6,650 nt of DNA from Candidatus Sericytochromatia bacterium (GTDB lineage: Bacteria; Cyanobacteriota; Sericytochromatia; JACMPN01). The position numbers and the translations under genes were made by a program. Positions 1 to 5,191 of this stretch are shown in pieces; the stretch's first letter is position 1, and each line of letters opens with the position of its first letter. The DNA lies in contig JACMPN010000170.1 of assembly GCA_014377495.1 (NCBI GenBank), forward strand, positions 1 through 6,650, written 5' to 3'. Under the pieces are notes generated by a model. It made no database searches. It was not told the DNA's origin and saw only the letters and a list, made by a program, of their open reading frames with translations.

Positions 1-2
1 CG

Positions 3-18
3 CCCCCCCCGGGGGGGG
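3..18. repeat. Perfect C8G8 palindrome downstream of tatC
   Basis: Eight C are followed directly by eight G, giving a perfect 16-base palindrome with no spacer. It lies 31 bases past the tatC stop codon. On the tatC transcript it is followed by GCG and then the window edge, so no T-tract can be seen and a classical terminator cannot be confirmed. A hairpin would need to open a few central bases for a loop. Its position at the very edge of the window also makes a sequencing or assembly error in run length possible. Confidence 0.6.
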
Positions 19-29
19 TTGGGCTTGGG
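11..29 (+). other. G-quadruplex motif (four GGG runs)
   Basis: The plus strand reads as an 8-G run, TT, GGG, CTT, GGG. This supplies four GGG tracts (11-13, 16-18, 21-23, 27-29) with loops of 2, 2 and 3 bases, which fits the standard G3+N1-7 pattern. It lies just past tatC, on the strand that is template for tatC transcription. It shares bases with the C8G8 palindrome, so the two structures would compete. Folding in the cell is inference. Confidence 0.5.
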
Positions 30-49
30 CTTTCCTGCTGGTGTCGGAA

Positions 50-826
50 CTAGCCCCGAGGCAGGGTATTCGGCGGCAAAGGCTCGTCGAAGTCCTCTTC
101 CGGCGGCCGGAGCCATTCGACCATGCGGGCCAACTGGATGCTCAAGGCATACAGCGCCAGCAGTGCCATGGCCAAAACCGTCTGGGTGAAAATGTCGATG
201 GACGGCGTGACGATGGCTGCCACGATGAAAGAACCGATCACGGCCGTCCGCCAAGAAGCAATCAGCCGCTGGCTACTCACCACCCGGATGAAGGTCAGGA
301 AACTCAAAAGCAGCGGCAGTTCGAAAACGATACCGGTACCCAGAAGCAGGGTGCTGGTGAAACTGAGGTAACTGCCGATCGACAGCATCGGCTTGATGTT
401 TGCCGGCGCAAACCCGATCAGAAAGCGGATGCCCACCGGCAGCAGGGCATAGTAGGCAAACGCGACGCCACCGAGGAACAAGCCGTAGGCCAGCAGGAAC
501 GCCGGCGCGAGCATCAGGCGCTCTCGCCGACTCAGACCCGGAGAGATGAACCACAACACCTGCTGCAGGATCACAGGCATGGCCAGCAGGATCCCGCCGG
601 CAAAGGACAGGGCGATGCTGGCCATGAAGGTCTCGCCCGGAGCCGTGAAAATGAACTGCACGTCGGGCAAGGGCGCGATCATCCAGGTGATCAAGCGCTC
701 AAACTGCGTAAAACAGACGATCCCAGCCGTCAACAGGGCCACGATGCTGATCGCCAGCGCTCGGCGCAGTTCGCCAAGATGACCGATCAGGTCCATTTCC
801 TTTTCAATTGGGGGGCTGGTGGCCAT
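50..826 (-). CDS. tatC: TatC, twin-arginine translocase core subunit
   Basis: TatC is the polytopic inner-membrane protein that recognises the twin-arginine signal peptides of folded substrates and, with TatA-type partners, moves them across the membrane. From the ATG at 826 the product is 258 residues, normal for the family. Family marks are HLGELRRAL near residues 16-24 (the Glu matches the signal-peptide-binding Glu15 of E. coli), SRRERL around 99-104 (matching the loop with E. coli Glu103), SYLSF near 152-156, FELP at 168-171 (matching E. coli Glu170) and TPSIDIFTQ near 207-215. About six hydrophobic segments are visible (roughly 24-42, 74-96, 108-130, 153-177, 190-208 and 211-232). The tail is acidic and proline-rich. 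The start is uncertain: an in-frame TTG at 856 and an ATG at 796 also exist, and none has a well-spaced Shine-Dalgarno sequence. No tatA or tatB is in the window. The gene lies 99 bases behind the RNA methyltransferase on the same strand, so co-transcription is plausible. Confidence 0.95.
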   Translation of the reverse strand: MATSPPIEKEMDLIGHLGELRRALAISIVALLTAGIVCFTQFERLITWMIAPLPDVQFIFTAPGETFMASIALSFAGGILLAMPVILQQVLWFISPGLSRRERLMLAPAFLLAYGLFLGGVAFAYYALLPVGIRFLIGFAPANIKPMLSIGSYLSFTSTLLLGTGIVFELPLLLSFLTFIRVVSSQRLIASWRTAVIGSFIVAAIVTPSIDIFTQTVLAMALLALYALSIQLARMVEWLRPPEEDFDEPLPPNTLPRG

Positions 827-925
827 GGTCGTGTGTCTACTCGATGTTGGGTCCAAAGGACGGGTGGAACAGTGTTACCAGGCGGATTTTACCACGGGTC
901 GATCGGTGACCGGGGAGGGCATGGC

Positions 926-1708
926 TCACGGTGAGGGGACAGCCCCCCTGTAATCCCGATGACGCCAAACCTCGTACAGGAGTGCTGCCGTGGCGACCGC
1001 AGCGTTCAGCGACTCGACCGGGGCCCGCATCGGGATGCTGACAGCGGCTGTGGCGGCCTCCCGACACGCCTCGCTCAGGCCACGGCCTTCCTGGCCAATG
1101 AGCAGGACGACGCGGTCACCCCAGGTCATCCGATCGATCCGGACGGGCGCATCGAGGGTGGTGGCCACGATCTGCCAGCCTGCCTCACGCAGGGTGGCCA
1201 GGGCGGCGACCGTGTCATCGACCTGGCGCCAGGGCAAACGGAACAGGCTGCCCATCGTCCCCCTGACGACCTTGGGGTTGTAGGGATCGACGCAGCCGGG
1301 GCTGAGCATGATCTGACTGGCGCCGGCGGCCTCTGCGACCCGGAGGATGGTCCCCAGGTTGCCGGGATCCTGGAGATCGTCCAGGAAGACGATCAGATCG
1401 GCATTGGCAGGGAGCGGTCGATCGATGATGGGAGCCGCAGCGAGGACGGGTGGCGGGGTATCGGTCGAGGCGATCTTGGCCATGACGTCCAGGCTGACGG
1501 GCTGATAGGCCGGATGATCGGCCCAGGACCCGGCGAGCTCTGGTATGGCCAGGATCACCTCCGGCGCCAGGCCAGCAGAGATGGCCTCCTGCAGGAGTTT
1601 GGGCCCTTCGATGAGGAAAAGGCCCGTCTCCTTGCGGATTTTTTTGAGCTGCAGCCCGGCCAGCCGCTTCACGAGCGGGTGCTGGCGGGAGGTCAGGATG
1701 GGGCGCAT
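926..1708 (-). CDS. TrmH/SpoU-family RNA 2'-O-methyltransferase
   Basis: This is a predicted S-adenosylmethionine-dependent ribose 2'-O-methyltransferase of the SPOUT (trefoil-knot) class, acting on rRNA or tRNA. The 260-residue product has an N-terminal substrate-binding part (SRQHPLVKRLAGL near 7-19; LIEGPKLLQEA near 32-42) and a C-terminal knot domain. All three SPOUT motifs are present: DPGNLGTILR (114-123, with the Asn/Arg of motif 1), LLIGQEGRGLS (202-212, motif 2), and IPM...ESLNAAVATA (225-241, motif 3). The ATG at 1708 was chosen because GGAG lies 8 bases upstream and the homology starts there. An upstream in-frame extension to 1882 translates the non-coding repeat region and is unlikely to be real. 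The gene follows the infC-rpmI-rplT operon, a position this family often takes. The target nucleotide cannot be told from sequence, so RlmB, TsnR and YsgA-like names are not assigned. Confidence 0.93.
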   Translation of the reverse strand: MRPILTSRQHPLVKRLAGLQLKKIRKETGLFLIEGPKLLQEAISAGLAPEVILAIPELAGSWADHPAYQPVSLDVMAKIASTDTPPPVLAAAPIIDRPLPANADLIVFLDDLQDPGNLGTILRVAEAAGASQIMLSPGCVDPYNPKVVRGTMGSLFRLPWRQVDDTVAALATLREAGWQIVATTLDAPVRIDRMTWGDRVVLLIGQEGRGLSEACREAATAAVSIPMRAPVESLNAAVATAALLYEVWRHRDYRGAVPSP

Positions 1709-1767
1709 ATAGGCGACTCCGCAGGAATAACGGCGCACGGGGCGATCAGGGACAGACATCCACCTAA

Positions 1768-1828
1768 CCTCCCCCTGTGCAGGGAGAGGGATCAGCAAGC
1801 GTACCCTTTCAGACACTGGATCTTGCTG
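1768..1828. repeat. REP-like double hairpin in the gap before the methyltransferase
   Basis: Two adjacent inverted repeats fill part of the 288-base gap between rplT and the methyltransferase. The first pairs CCTCCCCCT (1768-1776) with AGGGAGAGG (1781-1789) across a GTGC loop, 8 of 9 bases matching. The second pairs CAGCAAG (1793-1799) with CTTGCTG (1822-1828). The first has the CCCTCTCCCTGCA...GGGGGAGG look of dispersed intergenic repeats found in many GC-rich bacterial genomes. Only one copy is in this window, so its repeated nature is inferred from its look. Confidence 0.45.
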
Positions 1829-1870
1829 TGAAGCTCGCAGCCTGCCGGGTGGGGTGGCCCATGCAGTTGT

Positions 1871-1998
1871 AAAAGCGCTCACGGGTCGTCAGGGCGAATC
1901 AAAACGGGGCCGGGTTCTGCGATTGCGTCCTGACGGACGTTGAGCAGGTTCCGGCCCCGTTTTTGGCCATGGCAACGACATGACCCGTGAGTGTTTTT
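1871..1998. repeat. Long inverted repeat enclosing the rplT terminator
   Basis: Arms of 19 bases lie at 1871-1889 and 1980-1998, with a perfect 10-base core (CTCACGGGTC at 1878-1887 against GACCCGTGAG at 1982-1991) and 16 of 19 matches overall. All three differences are G opposite T when read as plus-strand RNA, so a plus-strand transcript could pair all 19 positions, whereas a minus-strand transcript would have A-C mismatches. The right arm reaches into the rplT stop codon. The operon terminator hairpin sits between the arms, giving a nested cruciform-like layout. Confidence 0.55.
1901..1963 (-). terminator. Terminator of the infC-rpmI-rplT operon
   Basis: AAAACGGGGCCGG (1901-1913) and CCGGCCCCGTTTT (1951-1963) are perfect 13-base complements. 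On the minus strand the GC-rich stem ends in TTTT, 34 bases past the rplT stop codon, as expected for intrinsic termination. The 37-base interior continues the fold: CTGC (1917-1920) pairs with GCAG (1944-1947), and CGTCC (1926-1930) pairs with GGACG (1935-1939) across a TGAC loop. The A-tract on the other side would let it act in both directions. Confidence 0.8.
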
Positions 1999-2347
1999 AC
2001 TTGGCGGCTTTGGCTGCGTCGACGATCTTCACAAAGGAAGGATTGTCGTTGACGGCCAGATCGGCGAGCATCTTGCGATCCACTTCGATGGCTGCCTTCT
2101 TGAGGCCGTTGATCAGCTGAGAGTAGCTCAGACCTTCGATCCGGGCGGCCGCATTGATCCGGACGATCCAGAGGGAGCGCATGTCGCGCTTCTTGTTGCG
2201 ACGGTCACGGTAAGCGTACCGGAGGCTCTTCATCAGAGTCTGGTGAGCGGTCCGGAAATTGCTGTGCATCGTGCCGACGAAGCCGGAGGCTTGCTCGATG
2301 ACTTTTTGGTGACGTTTGCGGGAAACGTTCCCACCTTTAACGCGCAT
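1997..2347 (-). CDS. rplT: 50S ribosomal protein L20
   Basis: L20 is a 23S rRNA-binding protein needed early in 50S assembly, and in several bacteria it represses its own operon. The 116-residue product has the family's basic N-terminal half (MRVKGGNVSRKRHQKV at the start; FRTAHQTLMKSLRYAYRDRR near 31-50; KKRDMRSLWIVRINAAAR near 52-69) and the C-terminal globular part (GLSYSQLINGLKKA near 72-85; DRKMLADLAV near 90-99). The ATG at 2347 has GAAGGA 7 bases upstream. It is the last gene of the infC operon, 33 bases after rpmI, and is followed by a strong terminator. Confidence 0.98.
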   Translation of the reverse strand: MRVKGGNVSRKRHQKVIEQASGFVGTMHSNFRTAHQTLMKSLRYAYRDRRNKKRDMRSLWIVRINAAARIEGLSYSQLINGLKKAAIEVDRKMLADLAVNDNPSFVKIVDAAKAAK

Positions 2348-2380
2348 GAGGGAATCCTTCTTTCAATCTGGGGGCAGAGC

Positions 2381-2590
2381 TTACTTCAAGTAGCCCATGT
2401 AAGGCAGTTGTGCGCGAACGCGGGCCATGTCGGACGAGTGAACGACCGAGGAACCTTTGACGCGCCGTTTGCGGCTACTGCCCTTGTTGACGAGAAGATG
2501 TTTCCCAAAGGCGCAACGACGGACGAGTTTGCCGGAACCCGTGAGCCGGAAGCGCTTGGCCGCCGACTTGCGGGTTTTCATTTTAGGCAT
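2381..2590 (-). CDS. rpmI: 50S ribosomal protein L35
   Basis: L35 is a small, very basic protein of the large ribosomal subunit. The 69-residue product opens with MPKMKTRKSAAKRFRLTGSG, the family signature, followed by a Lys/Arg-rich body (RKRRVKGSS near 40-48) and the usual Tyr-containing end (LPYMGYLK). The start at 2590 lies only 2 bases after the infC stop codon. Its ribosome site AAGGAG is inside the last infC codons, about 11 bases upstream, which suggests that translation of the two is linked. Confidence 0.98.
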   Translation of the reverse strand: MPKMKTRKSAAKRFRLTGSGKLVRRCAFGKHLLVNKGSSRKRRVKGSSVVHSSDMARVRAQLPYMGYLK

Positions 2591-2592
2591 GG

Positions 2593-3120
2593 CTATTTGT
2601 TCTCCTTCTTTGGCGCCAGGATCATGATCACATGGCGTCCTTCCAATCGCGGTTCACGTTCCATCCATCCCAACTCAGTGGTATCGACGGCGAAACGCTT
2701 CAGCAGCGCGGCTGCCATGTCAGCGTGTTGCTCTTCACGGCCGCGTAGCCTAATGGTCACTTTGACCTTGTTGCCTTCCGCAAGGAAGCGCTCGATGCTC
2801 CGTTTGCGGACCTGGTAATCGTGCTCACCGATCTTGTAGCTCAAAGTGAGTTCTTTGAGCATGACGATGTGCTGCTTCTTCTTGGCTTCCCGATTTTTCT
2901 TTTCGGTCTCGTACTTGTGCCGACCATAATCCATGATCCGGCATACGGGCGGGACCGCATTCGGGGAGACCATCACCAGGTCGAGCCCCCGCTCCCTGGC
3001 AACCATCAGGGCAGCCCGCGAGGCCATGATCCCTAACTGTTCACCTTCGTCGGAGATAACCCGGATTTCACGAGCCCGGATCTGCTCATTAACCATAGTG
3101 CCTGTTTGAGTCTCTCGAAT
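2593..3120 (-). CDS. infC: Translation initiation factor IF-3, probable ATT start
   Basis: IF-3 binds the 30S subunit, checks start codon-initiator tRNA pairing and prevents early 50S joining. The product is 175 residues from the ATT at 3120. It has the N-domain (VNEQIRAREIRVI near 10-22; ISPNA-type motif as VSPNAVPPVCRIMDYG near 51-66), a Lys-rich linker (about 74-83) and the C-domain (DYQVRKRSIERFL near 101-113; IRLRGREEQH near 123-132; MILAPKK at the end). The ATT was chosen because GGAGG (3129-3133) lies exactly 8 bases upstream in a good Shine-Dalgarno position. The in-frame ATG at 3096 has only a weak AGG 4 bases away, and the in-frame TTG at 3135 overlaps the GGAGG itself. AUU starts are well known for infC and make IF-3 repress its own synthesis; that this holds here is inference. 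An ATG start at 3096 would give 167 residues and remain functional. infC leads the operon, with rpmI and rplT behind it; thrS is not adjacent. Confidence 0.95.
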   Translation of the reverse strand: MRETQTGTMVNEQIRAREIRVISDEGEQLGIMASRAALMVARERGLDLVMVSPNAVPPVCRIMDYGRHKYETEKKNREAKKKQHIVMLKELTLSYKIGEHDYQVRKRSIERFLAEGNKVKVTIRLRGREEQHADMAAALLKRFAVDTTELGWMEREPRLEGRHVIMILAPKKENK

Positions 3121-3277
3121 GGCCCCATCCTCCAATATGTATCGGCAGCATGACCGAGCCCGCGCGAACGCACGCTCAACTGCAAAATCCCGCTTTTCAA
3201 CAGCGTACCCCCATCCATGCGAAACGGCGACACCCCGTCACACGGGCGCATCGCCGCCTCCGCCGGATGAAAATGCA
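3121..3277 (-). promoter_or_regulatory. Long structured 5' leader of the infC operon
   Basis: From the predicted transcription start (about 3277) to the ATT start is about 157 nt with no recognisable gene. Several foldable elements are visible. A two-part hairpin at 3225-3256 pairs CGGCGA with TCGCCG and, inside it, CCCGT with ACGGG around a 3-base loop. A possible outer CATCC/GGATG pair encloses it. A second hairpin at 3156-3177 pairs GAGCGTGCG with CGCGGGCTC around a TTCG tetraloop, with one mismatch and one wobble. L20 or IF-3 feedback control often acts through such leaders; I cannot match this one to a known L20 leader class. Confidence 0.5.
3129..3133 (-). promoter_or_regulatory. infC ribosome binding site that decides the start
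   Basis: GGAGG on the minus strand, 8 bases ahead of the in-frame ATT at 3118-3120. No ATG or GTG in the infC frame lies at a suitable distance. An ATG at 3126-3128 immediately follows the GGAGG but is out of frame. Confidence 0.75.
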
Positions 3278-3283
3278 CTTAAC

Positions 3284-3312
3284 ACCCTAAACGCCGCTCA
3301 GGCGCTTGTCAA
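3284..3312 (-). promoter_or_regulatory. Sigma70-type promoter for infC-rpmI-rplT
   Basis: On the minus strand a perfect -35 box TTGACA (3307-3312) is followed after 17 bases by TAGGGT (3284-3289), which keeps the key T, A and final T of the -10 box. Transcription would begin near 3277. The spacing and perfect -35 box make it credible despite the weak -10 box. It faces away from ccdA. Confidence 0.65.
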
Positions 3313-3399
3313 GAGGCGGACAGGCCGGACACCCCGCCGTCAACAGGCGTTTCCAGCCCAGCGCGAGCCCCGAGCCGCACCGCCAGCAGGCACTGCCGG

Positions 3400-3405
3400 T
3401 ATACT
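3400..3405 (+). promoter_or_regulatory. Probable -10 box for ccdA
   Basis: TATACT matches five of six bases of the -10 consensus and lies 45 bases ahead of the ccdA ATG, giving a short leader of roughly 40 nt. No convincing -35 box is visible 16-18 bases upstream, so an activator or another sigma factor may be needed, or the match is chance. With the infC promoter this accounts for the 330-base divergent region between the two genes, in which I see no further gene. Confidence 0.4.
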
Positions 3406-3450
3406 GGGCGAAAACAACATCCTGAACCAAATCGAAACCCGGAGGGGCGA

Positions 3451-4185
3451 ATGGCCGAAGCGCACACCTTGACCGCCATTCCGGCCTTTGTGGCCGGTCT
3501 ACTCAGTTTCCTCAGCCCCTGCGTGCTGCCCTTGATCCCCGGATACCTCAGCTTCATCTCCGGGGTCTCCTTCGAAGAGGTCAGCGCCGACACCGGTGCC
3601 GGTGCCGCCCGCATCAAGGTGATGGGTAATGCCCTGCTGTTCGTCCTGGGCTTTTCGATCATCTTCATCCTGCTCGGCGCCACGGCAACAACCCTCGGCC
3701 AGTACCTGAATACCAAGCTGGACCTGCTCGCCAAGATCGCCGGGGCCGTGATCATCGTCTTCGGTCTGCACGTGATGGGAGTCTTCACCCTCACCTCGCT
3801 CTACCGCGAAAAACGCATCCACCTGCAGAAGAAACCCCTGGGAGTCTTCGGTGCCGTGCTCGCCGGCATGGCCTTTGCCTTTGGATGGACCCCCTGCATC
3901 GGTCCCATCCTCGCCGGCATCCTCGCTTACGCCGCCACGTCGGACACCCTCTGGCAGGGCGTCTGGCTGCTGAGCGTCTATTCGATGGGCCTGGCCATCC
4001 CGTTCCTGATCGCCGCCTGGGGCCTCAAGTATTTCTACAAGGCCTTTGACCGCATCAAGCGCCACATGGGCCTGATCAACAAGGCCAGTGGGTTGCTGCT
4101 GATCTTGGTCGGCCTGCTGATGGTCACCAACAACCTGACCTGGCTGGCCAGCAAGTTTGCCTTCCTGAATGGGTTCGGCCTGTGA
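3451..4185 (+). CDS. ccdA: CcdA-type thiol-disulfide transporter
   Basis: CcdA, the short relative of the DsbD membrane core, passes electrons from cytosolic thioredoxin across the membrane to extracytoplasmic thiol reductases, mainly for cytochrome c maturation. The 244-residue product has about six membrane segments (roughly 8-28, 57-77, 93-113, 128-160, 167-188 and 208-230). It carries the two conserved Cys-Pro or Pro-Cys sites: LSPCVLPLIPGY (Cys24) in segment 1 and GWTPCIGPIL (Cys149) in segment 4. These cysteines form the redox pair. The start at 3451 has GGAGG 5 bases upstream. The next gene, 90 bases downstream on the same strand, is a secreted TlpA-type thioredoxin, the expected partner. 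DsbD's extra periplasmic and thioredoxin domains are absent. Confidence 0.95.
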   Translation: MAEAHTLTAIPAFVAGLLSFLSPCVLPLIPGYLSFISGVSFEEVSADTGAGAARIKVMGNALLFVLGFSIIFILLGATATTLGQYLNTKLDLLAKIAGAVIIVFGLHVMGVFTLTSLYREKRIHLQKKPLGVFGAVLAGMAFAFGWTPCIGPILAGILAYAATSDTLWQGVWLLSVYSMGLAIPFLIAAWGLKYFYKAFDRIKRHMGLINKASGLLLILVGLLMVTNNLTWLASKFAFLNGFGL

Positions 4186-4220
4186 ACTTGTGGAGGCCGG
4201 CCAGCGTCATCTCAAACAGC

Positions 4221-4237
4221 GGCTGCACGGAGCAGCC
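4221..4237 (+). other. Small hairpin between ccdA and tlpA
   Basis: GGCTGC and GCAGCC pair perfectly around an ACGGA loop, 38 bases ahead of the tlpA start. No T-tract follows, so it is not an intrinsic terminator. It could protect the upstream or downstream RNA from decay, or simply be chance in GC-rich DNA. Confidence 0.4.
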
Positions 4238-4275
4238 AACCGAACGTCCCGTCTGTTTATTCTGAGGAGTACCCC

Positions 4276-4773
4276 ATGCGTCACCTGATTTCCGGCCTGA
4301 TTGCAGGCTTCGTCCTGGCAACCGGCGTCATGGCCGCGCCGGCCCTGGCAGCCGACCCCAAGCCGGCTGCCAATTTCAGCCTGCCGAACGCCGATGGCGG
4401 CAAACCGATCAAGCTGTCCGACTACAAGGGCAAAGTCGTCATCCTCGACTTCTGGGCCACCTGGTGCCCGCCCTGCCGCCAGGAGATCCCCGACTTCGTG
4501 TCGCTGCAAAAGCAGTACGGCGCCAAGGGCCTGCAGATTGTCGGCATTGCCCTGGATCAGGAAGGGGCGGACGTCGTCAAACCCTTCGCCAAAGAAAACC
4601 ACATCAACTACCCCATCGCGCTGGATACCAAGTCTTCCGTCCCGGCCCTTTACGGCGGCGTCCGTGGCATCCCGACGACCTTCGTCATCGATCGTAAGGG
4701 TAACATCGTCAAGAAGTTCGTCGGCGCCGAGTCCCGGGCCAAGTTTGAGGCTGAAATCAAGGCACTGCTGTAG
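4276..4773 (+). CDS. tlpA: Secreted TlpA/ResA-type thioredoxin, WCPPC active site
   Basis: This is a predicted extracytoplasmic thiol-disulfide oxidoreductase, normally a reductant for apocytochrome c or other exported cysteines. The 165-residue product has a signal peptide (Arg/His at the start, hydrophobic core about 4-22, Ala-Leu-Ala cleavage near 23-26). It has no lipobox cysteine, so it is either released or held by an uncleaved signal. The thioredoxin fold starts near residue 31 with the AhpC/TSA-like lead-in (FSLPNADGGKPIKLSDYKGK near 34-53). The active site is WATWCPPCRQE with Cys64 and Cys67; the cis-Pro is Pro133 in GIPTTFVID. Only these two cysteines occur in the mature protein. 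GAGGAG lies 6 bases ahead of the ATG. Pairing with ccdA implies CcdA reduces this protein. The symbol is a family-level name; ResA or CcmG-like are alternatives. Confidence 0.93.
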   Translation: MRHLISGLIAGFVLATGVMAAPALAADPKPAANFSLPNADGGKPIKLSDYKGKVVILDFWATWCPPCRQEIPDFVSLQKQYGAKGLQIVGIALDQEGADVVKPFAKENHINYPIALDTKSSVPALYGGVRGIPTTFVIDRKGNIVKKFVGAESRAKFEAEIKALL

Positions 4774-4788
4774 GCTGCTGAGTCGTCG

Positions 4789-4820
4789 AAAAGGCAGGGC
4801 CCTGCGGGGTCCTGCCTTTT
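4789..4820. terminator. Two-way terminator between tlpA and the glutaredoxin-like gene
   Basis: AAAAGGCAGG (4789-4798) pairs with CCTGCCTTTT (4811-4820), and the stem continues inward through a G-T wobble and three C-G pairs to a TGCG tetraloop, 14 pairs in all. T-tracts occur at the 3' end on both strands. It lies 15 bases past the tlpA stop and 27 bases past the stop of the convergent gene, so it can serve both. Confidence 0.88.
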
Positions 4821-4847
4821 CTATTGTCAGGGAGAAGGATGCGCTGT

Positions 4848-5081
4848 TTAGGTCGCGTACTTCTTGTTCACGTGGGCGATGATCTTGTCCTCGTCGTCGA
4901 AGACTTCACCGTCATCGACCAGCACAGGCACCGTCCATTGTCCGGAGACCCGGTGGACTTCCTGGCGCATCGGCCGCATGGCCGGCACCTCGATCACGTC
5001 ATAGGACAGCTTCAGCTCATCGAGACGTCGGCGGGCCATGTCGCAATAGGGACAACCGGTTAGGTTGTAGAGGGTCATCAT
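4848..5081 (-). CDS. Small glutaredoxin/GST-N-like protein with CPYC
   Basis: This is a predicted cytosolic thiol-disulfide protein of the glutaredoxin type. The 77-residue product is a single thioredoxin-like domain: strand MTLYNLTGCPYCD with Cys10 and Cys13, helix about 13-23, strand YDVIEV near 27-32, the cis-Pro motif TVPVLVDDG (Pro52) and a terminal helix. The Gly-Gly pair that usually follows the second strand in classical glutaredoxins is replaced by VFDDEDKIIAHV, which resembles the N-terminal domain of glutathione S-transferases. Whether it uses glutathione is therefore open. The first of two adjacent ATG codons (5081) has GGGAG 9 bases upstream. The gene converges on tlpA and diverges from the nagZ-like gene with a 110-base gap. 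No signal peptide is present, so it is unlikely to act directly on the secreted TlpA protein. Confidence 0.88.
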   Translation of the reverse strand: MMTLYNLTGCPYCDMARRRLDELKLSYDVIEVPAMRPMRQEVHRVSGQWTVPVLVDDGEVFDDEDKIIAHVNKKYAT

Positions 5082-5191
5082 CAGGCGTGTCTCCCGTCAA
5101 AAGCGCCAGGCGGCCCGGGAACGATCCTGTGATCAATCCCGCCCGATGCGCGTCACTCCGTACTTTATCACCCGTCGAAAGGGGAACGCTC

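Noticed and set aside
41..934. 297-codon plus-strand open frame opposite tatC
   Set aside because: It is a mirror of tatC. The translation is rich in Gln, Arg, His and Gly with no domain, while the minus strand encodes a clear TatC with conserved residues.
959..1831. 290-codon plus-strand open frame opposite the RNA methyltransferase
   Set aside because: Low-complexity Gly/Asp/Arg-rich translation with no motif; the opposite strand has all three SPOUT motifs. Long antisense frames are usual in GC-rich genes.
1709..1882. N-terminal extension of the RNA methyltransferase to 1882
   Set aside because: The extra 58 residues translate a REP-like hairpin region, have no homology, and the ATG at 1708 has a well-placed GGAG.
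1901..1998. Idea that the nested palindrome is a mobile element end or attachment site
   Set aside because: No integrase, transposase or target duplication is nearby, and a terminator at the end of an r-protein operon explains the inner part. Only the outer arms remain unexplained.
1991..2818. 275-codon plus-strand frame across rplT, rpmI and part of infC
   Set aside because: It overlaps three certain ribosomal or translation genes in antisense and shows no family resemblance.
3033..3278. Possible small minus-strand gene overlapping the infC leader and N-terminus
   Set aside because: It has no recognisable family, overlaps the infC start in another frame and covers the foldable leader. A leader peptide is possible but nothing supports it.
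4301..4882. 193-codon frame overlapping tlpA in another phase
   Set aside because: The translation is mostly Ser, Arg and Pro, typical of an off-frame read of a GC-rich gene, and it runs through the terminator.
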